A DNA stretch of 64,000 bases. Origin: Vibrio scophthalmi LMG 19158 (GTDB taxonomy: Bacteria > Pseudomonadota > Gammaproteobacteria > Enterobacterales > Vibrionaceae). A program made the position numbers and the translations under genes. Where the stretch lies: positions 1 to 64,000 of the forward strand of contig NZ_AFWE01000073.1 of NCBI RefSeq assembly GCF_000222585.1, given 5' to 3'. The number at the start of each line of letters is the position of its first letter. Position 1 is the first letter of the stretch. The notes beneath the pieces were generated by a model. It searched no databases, was not told the origin of the DNA, and saw only the letters and a list, made by a program, of their open reading frames with translations. Below are positions 46,853 to 58,900 of this stretch, in pieces.

Positions 46853-48076
46853 ATGTTTGAACCGATGATGGAAATGTCTGACGATGCGGTAATCAAAGTC
46901 GTTGGGGTTGGTGGCGGTGGCGGTAACGCCGTTGAGCACATGGTACGTGAGTCCATTGAAGGTGTGGAATTCATCAGTATTAATACTGATGCGCAAGCAC
47001 TGCGTAAAACTAGCGTGAACAGCGTCATTCAGATTGGCGGTGACATGACAAAAGGTCTTGGCGCTGGAGCGAACCCTCAAGTAGGACGTGACGCTGCTCT
47101 CGAAGATCGAGATAGAATTAAAGAAGAGCTAACCGGTGCCGATATGGTATTTATCGCAGCGGGAATGGGCGGTGGTACCGGTACTGGTGCTGCACCTGTT
47201 ATTGCTGAAGTTGCCAAAGAGTTAGGTATCCTAACGGTTGCGGTAGTAACAAAGCCTTTTAGCTTTGAAGGTAAGAAGCGTTTGGCATTTGCTGAGCAAG
47301 GTATCGAAGAGCTGTCTAAGCACGTCGATTCTTTGATCACTATCCCGAACGAGAAACTACTGAAAGTACTAGGTCGCGGAATCACTCTACTTGAAGCTTT
47401 TGCTAGTGCGAACGACGTACTTAAAAATGCAGTTCAAGGTATTGCTGAGCTGATTACTCGCCCAGGTATGATCAACGTCGACTTTGCGGACGTTCGTACC
47501 GTGATGTCGGAAATGGGTCATGCCATGATGGGTAGCGGCGTAGCAAAAGGCGAAGATCGTGCAGAAGAAGCGGCAGAGATGGCTATCTCAAGCCCACTTC
47601 TAGAAGACATCGATCTTGCTGGTGCTCGTGGTGTTCTTGTGAACATTACTGCTGGCCTAGACATGCGTCTAGACGAGTTTGAAACTGTGGGTAACACAGT
47701 GAAAGCGTTTGCATCAGACAACGCAACGGTTGTTATTGGTACTTCACTTGATCCTGATATGGCGGATGAGATTCGCGTAACAGTCGTTGCAACAGGTATT
47801 GGTAACGAGAAAAAGCCTGACATCACATTAGTGGCGGGCGGCAAAGCGAAAGTGGCACCGGTAGCACAACCTCAGTCACAAGTCGCAACTCAGCAACCAG
47901 CAGCGGTAAAAGTAGAAGAGAAACCGGCACAGACATTGCAGGAAAAACCGCAAGTCACTTCACAGCCGGCAAGCTCTGCGTCAGCAAGCAATGGCTCAGG
48001 CCAAAGCACGGCGCCGAAAGTAGAAAAAGATGGTTATTTAGATATTCCAGCGTTTCTACGTCGTCAAGCTGACTAA
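46853..48076 (+). CDS. ftsZ: Cell division GTPase FtsZ
   Basis: Tubulin homologue of 407 residues that forms the Z ring. The tubulin signature [10 protein letters not shown] is near 104-113, and the T7 catalytic loop [11 protein letters not shown] near 206-216. A low-complexity Gln/Pro/Ala-rich linker (about 325-390) precedes the C-terminal peptide [13 protein letters not shown] that binds FtsA and ZipA. The linker is longer than in E. coli (383 residues in total), as is usual in vibrios. Confidence 0.98.
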   Translation: MFEPMMEMSDDAVIKVVGVGGGGGNAVEHMVRESIEGVEFISINTDAQALRKTSVNSVIQIGGDMTKGLGAGANPQVGRDAALEDRDRIKEELTGADMVFIAAGMGGGTGTGAAPVIAEVAKELGILTVAVVTKPFSFEGKKRLAFAEQGIEELSKHVDSLITIPNEKLLKVLGRGITLLEAFASANDVLKNAVQGIAELITRPGMINVDFADVRTVMSEMGHAMMGSGVAKGEDRAEEAAEMAISSPLLEDIDLAGARGVLVNITAGLDMRLDEFETVGNTVKAFASDNATVVIGTSLDPDMADEIRVTVVATGIGNEKKPDITLVAGGKAKVAPVAQPQSQVATQQPAAVKVEEKPAQTLQEKPQVTSQPASSASASNGSGQSTAPKVEKDGYLDIPAFLRRQAD

Positions 48077-48088
48077 TCGCGTCAATTT

Positions 48089-48116
48089 TTGACATGGTTC
48101 TAAAATGTGGTATGAT
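48089..48116 (+). promoter_or_regulatory. lpxC promoter
   Basis: TTGACA (48089-48094), a 16-base spacer and TATGAT (48111-48116) preceded by TGG, an extended -10. It lies 13 bases past the ftsZ stop and about 58 before the lpxC ATG. A near-consensus sigma70 promoter. Confidence 0.75.
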
Positions 48117-48173
48117 TCGCGGCCGATGATTTCATCGTCCGTGATTTGTAGCACTAAACCCTGAGGCAAGCAG

Positions 48174-49091
48174 ATGATCAGACAACGTACTCTGAAAGAA
48201 ATAGTGAAAACGATCGGTGTTGGTTTACACTCCGGCCGTAAAGTCGCTTTAACTCTTCGCCCAGCTGCTGCAAACACAGGTGTTATTTACCGTCGTACCG
48301 ATGTAAATCCACCTGTTGATTTTCCAGCGGACCCAGAATCAGTTCGTGACACCATGCTGTGTACTGCACTTGTGAACGACCAAGGTATTCGTATCTCAAC
48401 GGTTGAACACTTGAATGCGGCATTAGCAGGCATGGGTATCGATAACGTCATTATTGAAGTGGATGCACCTGAAATTCCAATTATGGATGGCAGTGCGAGC
48501 CCATTCGTATTCTTGCTTCAACAAGCAGGTATCGAAGAGCAAAACGCAGCAAAACGCTTCATCCGTATTAAGAAACCTGTTCGCTTTGAAGATGGCGATA
48601 AGTGGGCTGAATTTAAGCCTTATAACGGTTTCCGTATGGACTTTGAGATTGAATTCAATCACCCAGCCATCGATGCTGACGAGCAACACCTAGTGTTTGA
48701 TTTCTCATCACAAGATTTTGTGAAGCAGATTTCACGAGCTCGTACCTTTGGTTTTATGCGTGATATCGAATACCTTCAATCACAAAATCTTGTTTTAGGC
48801 GGCAGCTTTGATAACGCTATCGTACTGGACGAATACCGCATTCTGAATGAAGAAGGTCTACGCTTTGAGAACGAATTCGTGACTCATAAAGTGTTAGATG
48901 CGATTGGTGACCTTTACATGTGTGGCCACCCAATCATCGGTGAATTCCGTGCATTCAAATCAGGCCATGGTTTAAATAACCAACTTCTACGTTCAGTACT
49001 TGCTGATCAAGAAGCTTGGGAATGGGTAACCTTTGAAGAAGAGCAAACCTCACCGGTTGCCTTCGCTGACCCAAGCATGGTTCTTGCGTAA
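48174..49091 (+). CDS. lpxC: UDP-3-O-acyl-N-acetylglucosamine deacetylase LpxC
   Basis: Zinc metalloenzyme of 305 residues that carries out the first committed step of lipid A synthesis. His79 is in [10 protein letters not shown]; His238 and Asp242 are in [10 protein letters not shown]; the catalytic-site FKSGHGLNN is near 262-270. Length equals that of the E. coli enzyme. It has its own strong promoter and ends at a bidirectional terminator shared with dciA. In E. coli LpxC is degraded by FtsH through its C-terminal tail; the tail here ends in hydrophobic residues, as there. Confidence 0.97.
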   Translation: MIRQRTLKEIVKTIGVGLHSGRKVALTLRPAAANTGVIYRRTDVNPPVDFPADPESVRDTMLCTALVNDQGIRISTVEHLNAALAGMGIDNVIIEVDAPEIPIMDGSASPFVFLLQQAGIEEQNAAKRFIRIKKPVRFEDGDKWAEFKPYNGFRMDFEIEFNHPAIDADEQHLVFDFSSQDFVKQISRARTFGFMRDIEYLQSQNLVLGGSFDNAIVLDEYRILNEEGLRFENEFVTHKVLDAIGDLYMCGHPIIGEFRAFKSGHGLNNQLLRSVLADQEAWEWVTFEEEQTSPVAFADPSMVLA

Positions 49092-49111
49092 GCGCGAAAG
49101 AATAAAGAAAT

Positions 49112-49142
49112 AAAAAAACCAGTCGAATGACTGGTTTTTTTT
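49112..49142. terminator. Bidirectional terminator, lpxC / dciA
   Basis: AAAAAACCAGTC, GAAT and GACTGGTTTTTT form a 12-bp stem between convergent genes. Confidence 0.92.
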
Positions 49143-49177
49143 ACGTCTAAATTTAGTTAACGGTATGCAAACGGCGA

Positions 49178-49642
49178 TTATTGCTCTTGTTTACGTTGAG
49201 CCAATTTGGCCAAGCTTTCTAAGCGAGCCTTAATTTTTGGCGGCGCATTTTCAGCGATACCTTGTAAATACTCTGCGGCGATATCTGAAATCGGCTCACG
49301 TGGCTTTATATCCTGTGGTTTATATTCCTTGCGACTACGATATAGCTCAGGATTAATCTGCACATCAATTGCAATTAAACGAGCGAAACCTTGGCTGCGT
49401 AATTGGCTTAGAATGTGTAAGCGATCATAGCTTAGCTTCATTTTCATTGCGGCACTGGCGACCTCAATCACCAACTGACCATCGCGCACATTTGCCGCGC
49501 GGCAATGATCCACCGTTTGTTGAGGTAAAATTTCTTTCAGCAGCTCATTAATCGCCATGATCTCTTTGGCATGCTTTTGCAAATCCGCAAAGCGAGAGTC
49601 GGAGATAATATCGTTACTGAGCGTGGGACGATGGTCGCGCAT
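49178..49642 (-). CDS. dciA: Replicative helicase loader DciA (DUF721)
   Basis: Protein of 154 residues with an N-terminal DUF721 domain (about 15-110), including the KEILPQQTVDHCRAANVRDGQLVIEVAS segment in two parts near 37-64. The C-terminal part is Lys/Glu/Ala-rich and probably disordered. DciA is the ancestral loader of DnaB in bacteria that lack DnaC; the V. cholerae protein at the same locus has been studied as a DnaB partner. In E. coli the neighbouring slot carries secM instead. No DnaC is encoded here, but the window is too small to judge absence. Confidence 0.88.
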   Translation of the reverse strand: MRDHRPTLSNDIISDSRFADLQKHAKEIMAINELLKEILPQQTVDHCRAANVRDGQLVIEVASAAMKMKLSYDRLHILSQLRSQGFARLIAIDVQINPELYRSRKEYKPQDIKPREPISDIAAEYLQGIAENAPPKIKARLESLAKLAQRKQEQ

Positions 49643-49962
49643 GAGAGGCTCTTATCAAAGGTGATAGTGTTAGTTTAACCAACCCAGCCCCAAGCGAATA
49701 GCCCAATAACGGATAAAGTTACGCCATTCAAGGGCAAAAAATCACAAGTGCTTCAAACAAATCACTAACAGATTGGTTGTTCGTGATAAAATTCCTTAAA
49801 CTACTCCCCACTTAAAAATCAGTTAAGCCTTGAAAATTTGAGTTCTCACCACAATATTTGGGATTAATGATTTAACTCAGTATTCTTAGTTTAAAACTGG
49901 TAGAGACTGAAGGCATTAAGATACGATCGTGCCCGATCGAATGATAGAGAGATTCATACAAG
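49643..49962. other. dciA-secA intergenic region; no secM
   Basis: About 320 bases. There is no open frame on the plus strand that could encode the secretion monitor SecM, which precedes secA in E. coli. TAAAAT at 49787-49792 with CTAACA 16 bases upstream is a weak promoter candidate. CGATCG occurs twice (49924-49929 and 49934-49939) and can form a short hairpin about 24 bases before the secA ATG. Confidence 0.5.
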
Positions 49963-52692
49963 ATGATTACTAAGCTACTGACAAAGGTAATTGGCAGTCG
50001 CAATGACCGTACCTTGCGTCGCCTTAAGAAAATTGTAAAAGAGATCAATAATTACGAGCCAACGTTTGAAGCTCTCTCTGATGAAGAACTAAAGGCTAAA
50101 ACGGTAGAGTTCCGCCTGCGCTTAGAGCAAGGTGAAGACCTTGATAAATTGTTACCTGAAGCATTTGCTACGGTACGTGAAGCGTCTAAACGTGTTTACG
50201 GTATGCGTCACTTCGATATGCAGTTGGTTGGCGGCATGGTGCTTAACGCAGGCCAAATTGCAGAGATGCGTACTGGTGAAGGTAAAACGCTAACGGCGAC
50301 CTTACCAGCTTACCTTAACGCGCTTCCTGGTCACGGTGTTCACATTGTAACGGTGAATGACTACCTTGCTTCTCGTGATGCGGAAACGAACCGCCCATTA
50401 TTCGAATTCTTAGGTATGACGGTTGGCGTTAACGTGCCAAACATGCCTCCTCAAGCGAAAAAAGAAGCTTACCTAGCCGATATTCTATACGGCACAAATA
50501 ACGAATTTGGTTTTGACTACCTACGTGACAACATGGCTTTCCGTGCGGAAGACCGCGTTCAACGTTCTCGTTTCTTCGCTGTTGTCGATGAAGTGGACTC
50601 GATCTTAATCGATGAAGCGCGTACCCCTTTGATTATCTCCGGCCCTGCAGAAGACAGCTCAGATCTTTACACACGTATCAATACGTTGATCCCTGAACTG
50701 CAAAAACAAGACCAAGAAGATTCAGAAGAGTACCGTGGTGATGGTCACTACACCGTTGATGAGAAAACTAAGCAAGTTTACTTAACGGAAACTGGCCAAG
50801 AGTTTGTTGAAGAGCTGATGGTGAAAAATGGCCTAATGGAAGAGGGTGATACGCTTTACTCACCGACCAACATTAGCCTATTACACCACGTAAACGCGGC
50901 ACTGCGTGCCCACGTTCTGTTCGAGAAAAACGTCGACTACATCGTCAATGAAGAAGGCGAAGTGGTTATCGTTGATGAACACACCGGCCGTACAATGCCG
51001 GGTCGTCGTTGGTCAGAGGGTCTGCATCAAGCAGTGGAAGCAAAAGAAGGCGTTAAGATCCAAAACGAGAACCAAACACTCGCATCGATCACCTTCCAGA
51101 ACTTCTTCCGCCTTTACGACAAACTGTCAGGCATGACAGGTACAGCAGACACTGAAGCATTTGAATTTCAATCAATCTACGGTTTGGAAACGGTGGTAAT
51201 CCCAACCAACAAACCAATGATTCGTAACGATATGCCAGATATGGTCTACCGCACTGAAGTTGATAAGTTCAATGCGATCATTGAAGACATTAAAGAGCGC
51301 GTTGCGAAAGGTCAGCCATCATTGGTGGGTACCGTCTCGATTGAAAAATCTGAGCTACTTTCTAATGCACTGCAAAAAGCCAAGATTAAGCACAATGTTT
51401 TGAACGCTAAGTTCCACGAACGTGAAGCGGAAATTGTTGCCGAAGCGGGTACTCCGGGTGCGGTTACGATTGCAACCAACATGGCAGGTCGTGGTACCGA
51501 TATCGTGTTAGGTGGCAGCTGGCAGTCTAAAGTTGAACAACTTGATAACCCAACGAAAGAACAAATCGACGCGATTAAAGCGGAATGGAAAGTCATCCAT
51601 GATCAAGTTCTTGCTGCGGGTGGTCTACACATCATTGGTACTGAGCGTCACGAATCTCGCCGTATCGATAACCAGCTACGTGGTCGTTCTGGCCGCCAAG
51701 GCGATGCAGGCTCTTCACGCTTCTACCTATCAATGGAAGACTCTCTTCTGCGTATCTTTACTTCAGACCGCATGGCGAGCTTAATCCAAAGTGGTATGGA
51801 AGAAGGTGAAGCGATTGAATCGAAGATGTTGTCTCGTTCAATTGAAAAAGCGCAACGTAAAGTAGAAGGTCGCAACTTCGACATTCGTAAGCAGCTACTT
51901 GAATACGATGATGTAGCGAACGATCAACGTAAAGTTGTCTACGAGCTGCGTGATGAGCTAATGGTTGCTGAAGATATCAGCGAGATGATCGAGCAAAACC
52001 GTGCTGACGTATTGACGGCAATGATCGACGAATACATTCCACCGCAATCTCTTGAAGAGATGTGGGATGTTGAAGGTTTGCAACACCGCTTGAAGAACGA
52101 CTTTGATATTGAAGCGCCAATTCAACAGTGGCTAGAAGCTGATGACAAACTTTACGAAGAAGCACTACGTGAAAAAATCATCGAACTTGCCGTTGAAGTG
52201 TACCGCAAGAAAGAAGAAGTCGTTGGCGAGCAAGTGCTACGCAACTTCGAAAAATCAGTGATGCTACAAACACTCGATACACTGTGGAAAGAGCACCTAG
52301 CAGCGATGGATCACCTACGCCAAGGTATCCACCTACGTGGCTATGCACAGAAAAACCCGAAACAAGAGTACAAACGTGAATCGTTTGAACTGTTTGAAGG
52401 TTTGCTAGATTCATTGAAAACCGACGTTATCATGGTGTTGTCACGTGTACGTGTTCAACAACAAGAAGAAGTTGAGCGTATGGAAGAGCAACGTCGTGCA
52501 CAAGCAGAAGCGGCGGCACGTCTTGCACATGCTCAACATGCGAGCGCAGAAAACCCTCTTGCTGATGGCGAAGAAGCGGCAGAAGCACAGCCACAAACCG
52601 TGGTTCGTGATGAGCGCAAAGTCGGTCGTAATGAGCCTTGCCCATGTGGTAGCGGCAAAAAGTACAAGCAGTGTCACGGTCAAATTGGCTAA
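49963..52692 (+). CDS. secA: Protein translocase ATPase SecA
   Basis: Motor of the Sec pathway, 909 residues, pushing preproteins through SecYEG. Walker A MRTGEGKT ends near 109, [16 protein letters not shown] is near 209-224, a preprotein cross-linking domain follows, and the second ATPase fold carries [14 protein letters not shown] near 505-518. A variable Glu/Ala-rich linker near 840-890 leads to the C-terminal zinc domain [14 protein letters not shown], which binds SecB and phospholipid. SecM is not seen upstream, so expression control must differ from E. coli. Confidence 0.98.
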   Translation: MITKLLTKVIGSRNDRTLRRLKKIVKEINNYEPTFEALSDEELKAKTVEFRLRLEQGEDLDKLLPEAFATVREASKRVYGMRHFDMQLVGGMVLNAGQIAEMRTGEGKTLTATLPAYLNALPGHGVHIVTVNDYLASRDAETNRPLFEFLGMTVGVNVPNMPPQAKKEAYLADILYGTNNEFGFDYLRDNMAFRAEDRVQRSRFFAVVDEVDSILIDEARTPLIISGPAEDSSDLYTRINTLIPELQKQDQEDSEEYRGDGHYTVDEKTKQVYLTETGQEFVEELMVKNGLMEEGDTLYSPTNISLLHHVNAALRAHVLFEKNVDYIVNEEGEVVIVDEHTGRTMPGRRWSEGLHQAVEAKEGVKIQNENQTLASITFQNFFRLYDKLSGMTGTADTEAFEFQSIYGLETVVIPTNKPMIRNDMPDMVYRTEVDKFNAIIEDIKERVAKGQPSLVGTVSIEKSELLSNALQKAKIKHNVLNAKFHEREAEIVAEAGTPGAVTIATNMAGRGTDIVLGGSWQSKVEQLDNPTKEQIDAIKAEWKVIHDQVLAAGGLHIIGTERHESRRIDNQLRGRSGRQGDAGSSRFYLSMEDSLLRIFTSDRMASLIQSGMEEGEAIESKMLSRSIEKAQRKVEGRNFDIRKQLLEYDDVANDQRKVVYELRDELMVAEDISEMIEQNRADVLTAMIDEYIPPQSLEEMWDVEGLQHRLKNDFDIEAPIQQWLEADDKLYEEALREKIIELAVEVYRKKEEVVGEQVLRNFEKSVMLQTLDTLWKEHLAAMDHLRQGIHLRGYAQKNPKQEYKRESFELFEGLLDSLKTDVIMVLSRVRVQQQEEVERMEEQRRAQAEAAARLAHAQHASAENPLADGEEAAEAQPQTVVRDERKVGRNEPCPCGSGKKYKQCHGQIG

Positions 52693-52710
52693 CTTCGTTT
52701 GGGTCGTCGC

Positions 52711-52791
52711 TGTAACTGATGATTGCAGTGTCGGTGGTACTCACTTACTAACGTAAGCTCCGTGCCACCTCCTCGCACTCATCGAGTTACA
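52711..52791. repeat. ERIC-like imperfect palindrome downstream of secA
   Basis: Outer arms TGTAACT (52711-52717) and AGTTACA (52785-52791), middle arms GGTGG and CCACC, inner arms CACTTAC and GTAAGCTCC flanking TAAC. On the minus strand the core reads GGAGCTTAC then GTAAGTGA, the hallmark pair of words of ERIC elements of enterobacteria and vibrios. An 81-base structured element with no coding potential. Confidence 0.75.
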
Positions 52792-52823
52792 ACTTAGATC
52801 CATAATGCTTAGTAAATAAATAG

Positions 52824-52848
52824 AGAGTCGCTTAGGCGGCTCTTTTTG
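52824..52848 (+). terminator. Terminator after secA
   Basis: AGAGTCGC, TTAG and GCGGCTCT with one G-U pair, followed by TTTT. It lies beyond the ERIC-like element. Confidence 0.75.
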
Positions 52849-52874
52849 TATGTGAACTTTGAGATTTTCTCCTA

Positions 52875-52974
52875 CGTCATCCTCGAGAGTGAGGAACGAA
52901 CGAGTCGGGGATCTTTGATACGAATAAAACAGCAGATTCCCTATCTAATTCGTTCCTCATTGTAGGGAATGACG
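52875..52974. repeat. 100-bp REP/MITE-like palindromic element
   Basis: The left end CGTCATCC..TGAGGAACGAACG and the reverse complement of the right end, CGTCATTCC..TGAGGAACGAAT, match over about 27 bases. A second inner inverted repeat, GGGGATCT and AGATTCCC, lies between. It carries no gene. The same words occur at the very start of the window. I infer a dispersed non-autonomous repeat; the mobilising enzyme, if any, is unknown. Confidence 0.75.
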
Positions 52975-53001
52975 AGCGGGAAGTTATAGGAACACCATCA
53001 T

Positions 53002-53400
53002 ATGAAAAGAATCCATATCGTTGCGGCGGTGATTTTCAATCAAGATAAATCGCAGATTTTTATTACTAAGCGTCCCGATGATAAACATAAAGGCGGATTT
53101 TGGGAGTTTCCCGGAGGCAAAGTTGAGCTAGGGGAAACGACAGAGCAAGCGATGATCCGTGAGCTCGATGAGGAGATCGGCATTCAAGTCACTGAACAGA
53201 GTCTATTTGAACACCTTGAATATGATTATCCGGATAAATCGCTTAAATTTGATTTTATCTTGGTCACCAATTTTGCGGGTGATCCTTATGGGCGCGAAGG
53301 CCAGCAAGGCGAGTGGGTAAAGATCAAACAGTTAGAAAATTACGCATTTCCAGAGGCAAACGTGCCGATTTTACAGCGTGTGATCAAAGAGTTTTCTTGA
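53002..53400 (+). CDS. mutT: 8-oxo-dGTP diphosphatase MutT
   Basis: Nudix hydrolase of 132 residues that removes 8-oxo-dGTP from the nucleotide pool and so prevents A:T to C:G transversions. The Nudix box begins at Gly39 (GKVELGE) and ends RELDEEIGI at 53-61. The opening IHIVAAVIF and the KRPDDKHKGGFWEFPGGK segment are typical of MutT. In E. coli mutT also follows secA. Two repeat elements lie between them here, so the genes are probably transcribed separately. Confidence 0.95.
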   Translation: MKRIHIVAAVIFNQDKSQIFITKRPDDKHKGGFWEFPGGKVELGETTEQAMIRELDEEIGIQVTEQSLFEHLEYDYPDKSLKFDFILVTNFAGDPYGREGQQGEWVKIKQLENYAFPEANVPILQRVIKEFS

Positions 53401-53474
53401 TCTATGTCTCAAAAAGCTAGCCAGCACAGCCATTTATTGGTAGTTTAGTGCACAAGATCGTTTTCTCGAGGTGA

Positions 53475-54326
<852 letters not shown>

Positions 54327-54371
54327 TCTCTTCGTTAGCAAAAATCTATAAAGACCATTAAACATATTTAT

Positions 54372-54397
54372 GCGTCAGCCTCGGCTGGCGCTTTTTG
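54372..54397 (+). terminator. Intrinsic terminator of dapB
   Basis: GCGTCAGCC, TC and GGCTGGCGC with one G-U pair, followed by TTTTT. Confidence 0.85.
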
Positions 54398-54707
54398 TAT
54401 CTGCTCGATATGGCAAAAAAAATTAACTAGACAAAATATGCGTGCATTAGCCTTTTATTGTGTTACTTATGGTGCTTTGAGTTAATAAGTGGTGCTAGTG
54501 TTTGTATTTTGTGTGTTTAGTTGGTGTGAGTAACGTTTGCTTTATGGTTTTTTCTGGTCGCCTGTCTTTTTGCTTTCTAATTTGAGGCGATAACCAAGAG
54601 TTACTGCTGTTGGTTAAGTAAAAAGTAAGTAAACTTGGTTTTTTGACTGTTTTGGTAAGGTTTTCTCATAAAGCGTCGTAAATATGCATTTTATTTTACT
54701 ATGAATG

Positions 54708-54736
54708 TTGACACTGGTCACAACCGTTATTAGAAT
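54708..54736 (+). promoter_or_regulatory. carAB distal promoter
   Basis: A perfect TTGACA (54708-54713), a 17-base spacer and TAGAAT (54731-54736). The expected transcript starts about 100 bases before carA, like the pyrimidine-regulated promoter P1 of E. coli carAB. Confidence 0.75.
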
Positions 54737-54817
54737 AACGCCAATTTGTCTGTCAGACCTAAAAATGCTTTTTTATGGCGAAATGGAAGGCAATGTTGCA
54801 AAGTTATTTATTTTTTA

Positions 54818-54831
54818 TGCATTTTTATTCT
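54818..54831. promoter_or_regulatory. ArgR-box-like operator before carA
   Basis: TGCATTTTTATTCT matches the ARG box pattern TGAAT-N4-ATTCA at 8 of 10 fixed positions. It lies immediately upstream of GGAGG, where the E. coli carAB operator also lies. Repression by arginine is inferred. Confidence 0.45.
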
Positions 54832-54841
54832 GGAGGTTGCC

Positions 54842-55981
54842 TTGAGTAAATTAGCACTGTTAGTCCTGGAAGATGGGACAGTGTTCAGCGGAGTGTCCAT
54901 CGGCGCAGATGGTATTTCCGTTGGGGAAGTCGTTTTTAATACCTCGATGACGGGGTACCAAGAAATTCTCACTGATCCTTCCTATTCACAACAAATCGTC
55001 ACTCTTACTTATCCTCACATTGGCAATACCGGAACCAATTCCGAAGACGAAGAATCCTCTTCCATTCATGCTCAAGGCCTTGTGATTCGCGATCTCCCTC
55101 TTATCGCTTCTAATTTCCGTAACGAACAATCCCTTTCTGATTATCTCAAGTCGCAAAACATTGTCGGCATCGCAGATATTGATACTCGCAAACTCACTCG
55201 TATTCTTCGTGAAAAAGGTGCCCAAAACGGCTGTATCGTCGCTGGCAATAACCTTGACGAAGCATTAGCGCTTGCGAAAGCAAAAGAATTCCCTGGCTTG
55301 AAAGGTATGGATCTTGCGAAAGAAGTTACAACAAAAGAAGCGTATCAATGGAAACAAGGTTCGTGGACGCTTACGGGTGGCCTTCCAGAAGCAAAAGATG
55401 ACAGTGAGTTGCCATACCACGTTGTCGCTTATGACTTCGGTGCCAAGCGAAACATCTTGCGCATGTTGGTTGACCGCGGCTGCCGCTTAACGGTGGTACC
55501 GGCTGAAACCTCAGCGGAAGAAGTTCTAGCTCTTAATCCAGATGGTGTTTTCTTATCGAATGGTCCTGGAGACCCTGCGCCATGTACTTATGCGATTGAA
55601 GCAACCAAAGTCTTCCTAGAAAAAAACATCCCGTTATTTGGTATCTGTCTGGGTCACCAAATTCTTGCGCTCGCCTCTGGTGCGCAAACGGTGAAAATGA
55701 AGTTTGGTCACCACGGTGCGAACCACCCAGTAAAAGATTTGGATCGCGGCATTGTGATGATTACTTCACAAAACCACGGTTTTGCTGCGGATGAAAAAAC
55801 GCTACCGGAAACGTTACGTGCGACACACGTATCTCTGTTTGATGGTTCTTTGCAAGGTATCCACCGCACTGACAAACCAGCATTCAGCTTCCAAGGTCAC
55901 CCAGAAGCGAGCCCAGGTCCTGAAGACGCGGCTCCACTATTTGACCATTTCATCGAACTCATTAAAAAACACAGCGCTTAA
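54842..55981 (+). CDS. carA: Carbamoyl-phosphate synthase small subunit
   Basis: Glutaminase subunit of carbamoyl-phosphate synthase, 379 residues, supplying ammonia for arginine and pyrimidine synthesis. The start is TTG 54842 ([13 protein letters not shown]) with GGAGG upstream; E. coli carA also begins with TTG. An N-terminal CarA-specific domain precedes a class I amidotransferase domain with the nucleophile Cys in FGICLGHQ near 266-273 and the His-Glu of [11 protein letters not shown] near 348-358. carB follows after 16 bases. Confidence 0.96.
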   Translation: MSKLALLVLEDGTVFSGVSIGADGISVGEVVFNTSMTGYQEILTDPSYSQQIVTLTYPHIGNTGTNSEDEESSSIHAQGLVIRDLPLIASNFRNEQSLSDYLKSQNIVGIADIDTRKLTRILREKGAQNGCIVAGNNLDEALALAKAKEFPGLKGMDLAKEVTTKEAYQWKQGSWTLTGGLPEAKDDSELPYHVVAYDFGAKRNILRMLVDRGCRLTVVPAETSAEEVLALNPDGVFLSNGPGDPAPCTYAIEATKVFLEKNIPLFGICLGHQILALASGAQTVKMKFGHHGANHPVKDLDRGIVMITSQNHGFAADEKTLPETLRATHVSLFDGSLQGIHRTDKPAFSFQGHPEASPGPEDAAPLFDHFIELIKKHSA

Positions 55982-55997
55982 TTCGGAGTAGTAGATA

Positions 55998-58900
55998 ATG
56001 CCAAAACGTACTGACATTCAAAGTATTCTAATTCTTGGTGCTGGTCCGATTGTAATCGGTCAGGCATGTGAGTTTGACTACTCTGGCGCACAAGCGTGTA
56101 AAGCACTGCGTGAAGAGGGTTACCGAGTTATCCTTGTGAACTCAAACCCTGCCACCATTATGACAGACCCAGAGATGGCCGATGCAACCTATATCGAGCC
56201 TATCCAGTGGGAAGTCGTGCGTAAGATCATTGAGAAAGAGCGCCCTGATGCTGTATTGCCTACCATGGGCGGTCAAACAGCGCTTAACTGTGCACTAGAC
56301 TTAGAGAAACACGGTGTTCTTGCTGAGTTTGGCGTAGAGATGATCGGTGCAACCGCTGATGCGATTGATAAAGCAGAAGACCGTTCTCGCTTTGATAAAG
56401 CAATGAAGTCGATTGGCCTTGAGTGTCCAACGGCAGATACAGCCAAAACAATGGAAGAAGCTTACAAAGTTCTCGATATGGTTGGCTTCCCTTGTATCAT
56501 TCGCCCTTCATTCACCATGGGTGGTACGGGTGGCGGTATTGCATACAACAAAGAAGAATTTGAAGAAATCTGTCGTCGTGGCTTGGATTTATCGCCAACT
56601 AACGAGCTGCTAATCGATGAGTCATTGATCGGTTGGAAAGAGTACGAGATGGAAGTGGTTCGTGACAAAAACGACAACTGCATCATCGTCTGTGCGATTG
56701 AAAACTTCGACCCAATGGGTATCCACACCGGTGACTCAATCACGGTGGCACCAGCACAAACGCTAACCGATAAAGAATATCAGTTGATGCGTAATGCATC
56801 GCTAGCGGTTCTACGTGAAATCGGTGTTGAAACTGGTGGTTCAAACGTTCAGTTTGGTATCAACCCAAAAGATGGCCGTATGGTTATCATCGAGATGAAC
56901 CCACGTGTATCTCGCTCTTCAGCACTAGCTTCAAAAGCAACCGGCTTCCCGATTGCTAAAGTAGCAGCGAAACTGGCGGTTGGCTTTACGCTTGATGAGT
57001 TGATGAACGACATCACAGGTGGCGCAACACCAGCATCATTTGAACCAACCATCGACTACGTTGTGACTAAGATTCCTCGTTTTAACTTCGAGAAATTCGC
57101 TGGCGCGAACGACCGTCTGACGACGCAAATGAAGTCAGTGGGTGAAGTGATGGCGATTGGTCGTAACCAACAAGAGTCACTACAAAAAGCATTGCGTGGC
57201 CTAGAAGTGGGCGCAAGTGGTTTTGACGAAATGGTTGACCTTGAGTCACCAGACGCACTATCAAAAATTCGCCATGAGCTAAAAGAAGCTGGCGCAGAGC
57301 GTATTTGGTACATCGCCGATGCATTCCGTGCAGGCTTATCTGTTGATGGCGTGTTCAACCTAACGCAAATCGACCGTTGGTTCCTCGTTCAAATTGAAGA
57401 TCTAGTCAAAATGGAAGAGTCAGTTAAAGCCGGTGGCTTTGCTGGTTTGACCGAAGATGTACTGCGTAAGCTGAAACGCAAAGGCTTTGCGGATGCGCGT
57501 CTATCGAAACTGCTGGGTGTTGCGGAAAGCGAAATCCGTCGCCTACGTGACCAGTTCGATATTCACCCGGTTTACAAGCGTGTTGATACTTGTGCGGCAG
57601 AATTTTCTTCAGATACTGCATACATGTACTCATCTTACGATGACGAGTGTGAAGCTAATCCAACCGATAAAGACAAAATCATGATTTTGGGTGGCGGTCC
57701 AAACCGTATCGGCCAAGGTATTGAATTTGACTACTGTTGTGTACACGCATCACTGGCACTACGTGAAGACGGTTACGAAACCATTATGGTCAACTGTAAC
57801 CCTGAGACGGTATCAACCGACTACGACACGTCAGACCGTTTGTACTTTGAACCAGTAACACTGGAAGATGTATTAGCGATTGCCCGCGTTGAAAAGCCAA
57901 AAGGCGTTATCGTTCAGTACGGTGGCCAAACGCCACTGAAACTGGCACGTGCGCTAGAGGCGGCAGGTGTGCCAATCATTGGTACTAGCCCTGATGCGAT
58001 TGACCGAGCAGAAGACCGTGAGCGTTTCCAAGTCGCGGTTGACCGTTTAGGCCTGCTACAACCACAAAACGCAACGGTAACGACCATGGAACAAGCGATT
58101 GAAAAGTCGCGTGAAATCGGCTTCCCATTGGTGGTTCGTCCTTCGTATGTACTGGGTGGTCGTGCGATGGAAATCGTTTACGACGAGCAAGACCTACGTC
58201 GTTACTTCAACGAAGCGGTGAGCGTATCTAACGAATCACCAGTATTACTTGATAGTTTCCTTGATGACGCTGTTGAAGTTGACGTTGATGCTATTTGTGA
58301 CGGTGAGCGCGTAGTGATTGGCGGTATCATGGAGCATATCGAGCAAGCGGGTGTTCACTCTGGTGACTCTGCATGTTCGCTACCTGCATACACGTTAAGC
58401 CAAGAAATCCAAGATGTGATGCGTGAGCAAGTTGAAAAACTGGCGTTTGAGTTGGGTGTTCGTGGCCTAATGAATACGCAGTTTGCGGTAAAAGATAATC
58501 AAGTTTACCTAATCGAAGTAAACCCACGTGCGGCACGTACCGTACCGTTTGTTTCGAAAGCAACTGGTGCGCCACTAGCGAAAATCGCTGCACGTGTCAT
58601 GGCGGGTCAATCTTTAGAAGCTCAAGGCTTTACTAAAGAGATCATCCCACCTTACTACTCAGTAAAAGAAGTGGTATTGCCATTTAACAAGTTCCCTGGT
58701 GTTGACCCACTGTTGGGCCCAGAAATGCGCTCGACAGGTGAGGTGATGGGTGTTGGCGCTACGTTTGCAGAAGCGTACGCAAAAGCAGAACTTGGCTGTG
58801 GCAGCGTTTACCCTGAAGGTGGCCGTGCGCTACTGTCAGTACGTGAAGGCGATAAGCAACGCGTAGTGGATTTGGCCTCTAAGCTGGTTAAGCTTGGTTA

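Larger units (their letters stand above)
54398..54841. other. carAB control region
   Basis: About 440 AT-rich bases. From 54398 to about 54700 I see no structured element. A near-perfect promoter lies at 54708-54736 and an ArgR-box-like sequence at about 54818-54831. The open frame that reaches back from carA to 54746 is a 5' extension and not part of the protein. Confidence 0.55.

Noticed and set aside
54746-54841. Upstream ATG start for carA giving 411 residues
   Set aside because: The extra 32 residues have no family similarity. TTG 54842 has an ideal GGAGG and matches the known E. coli start type.
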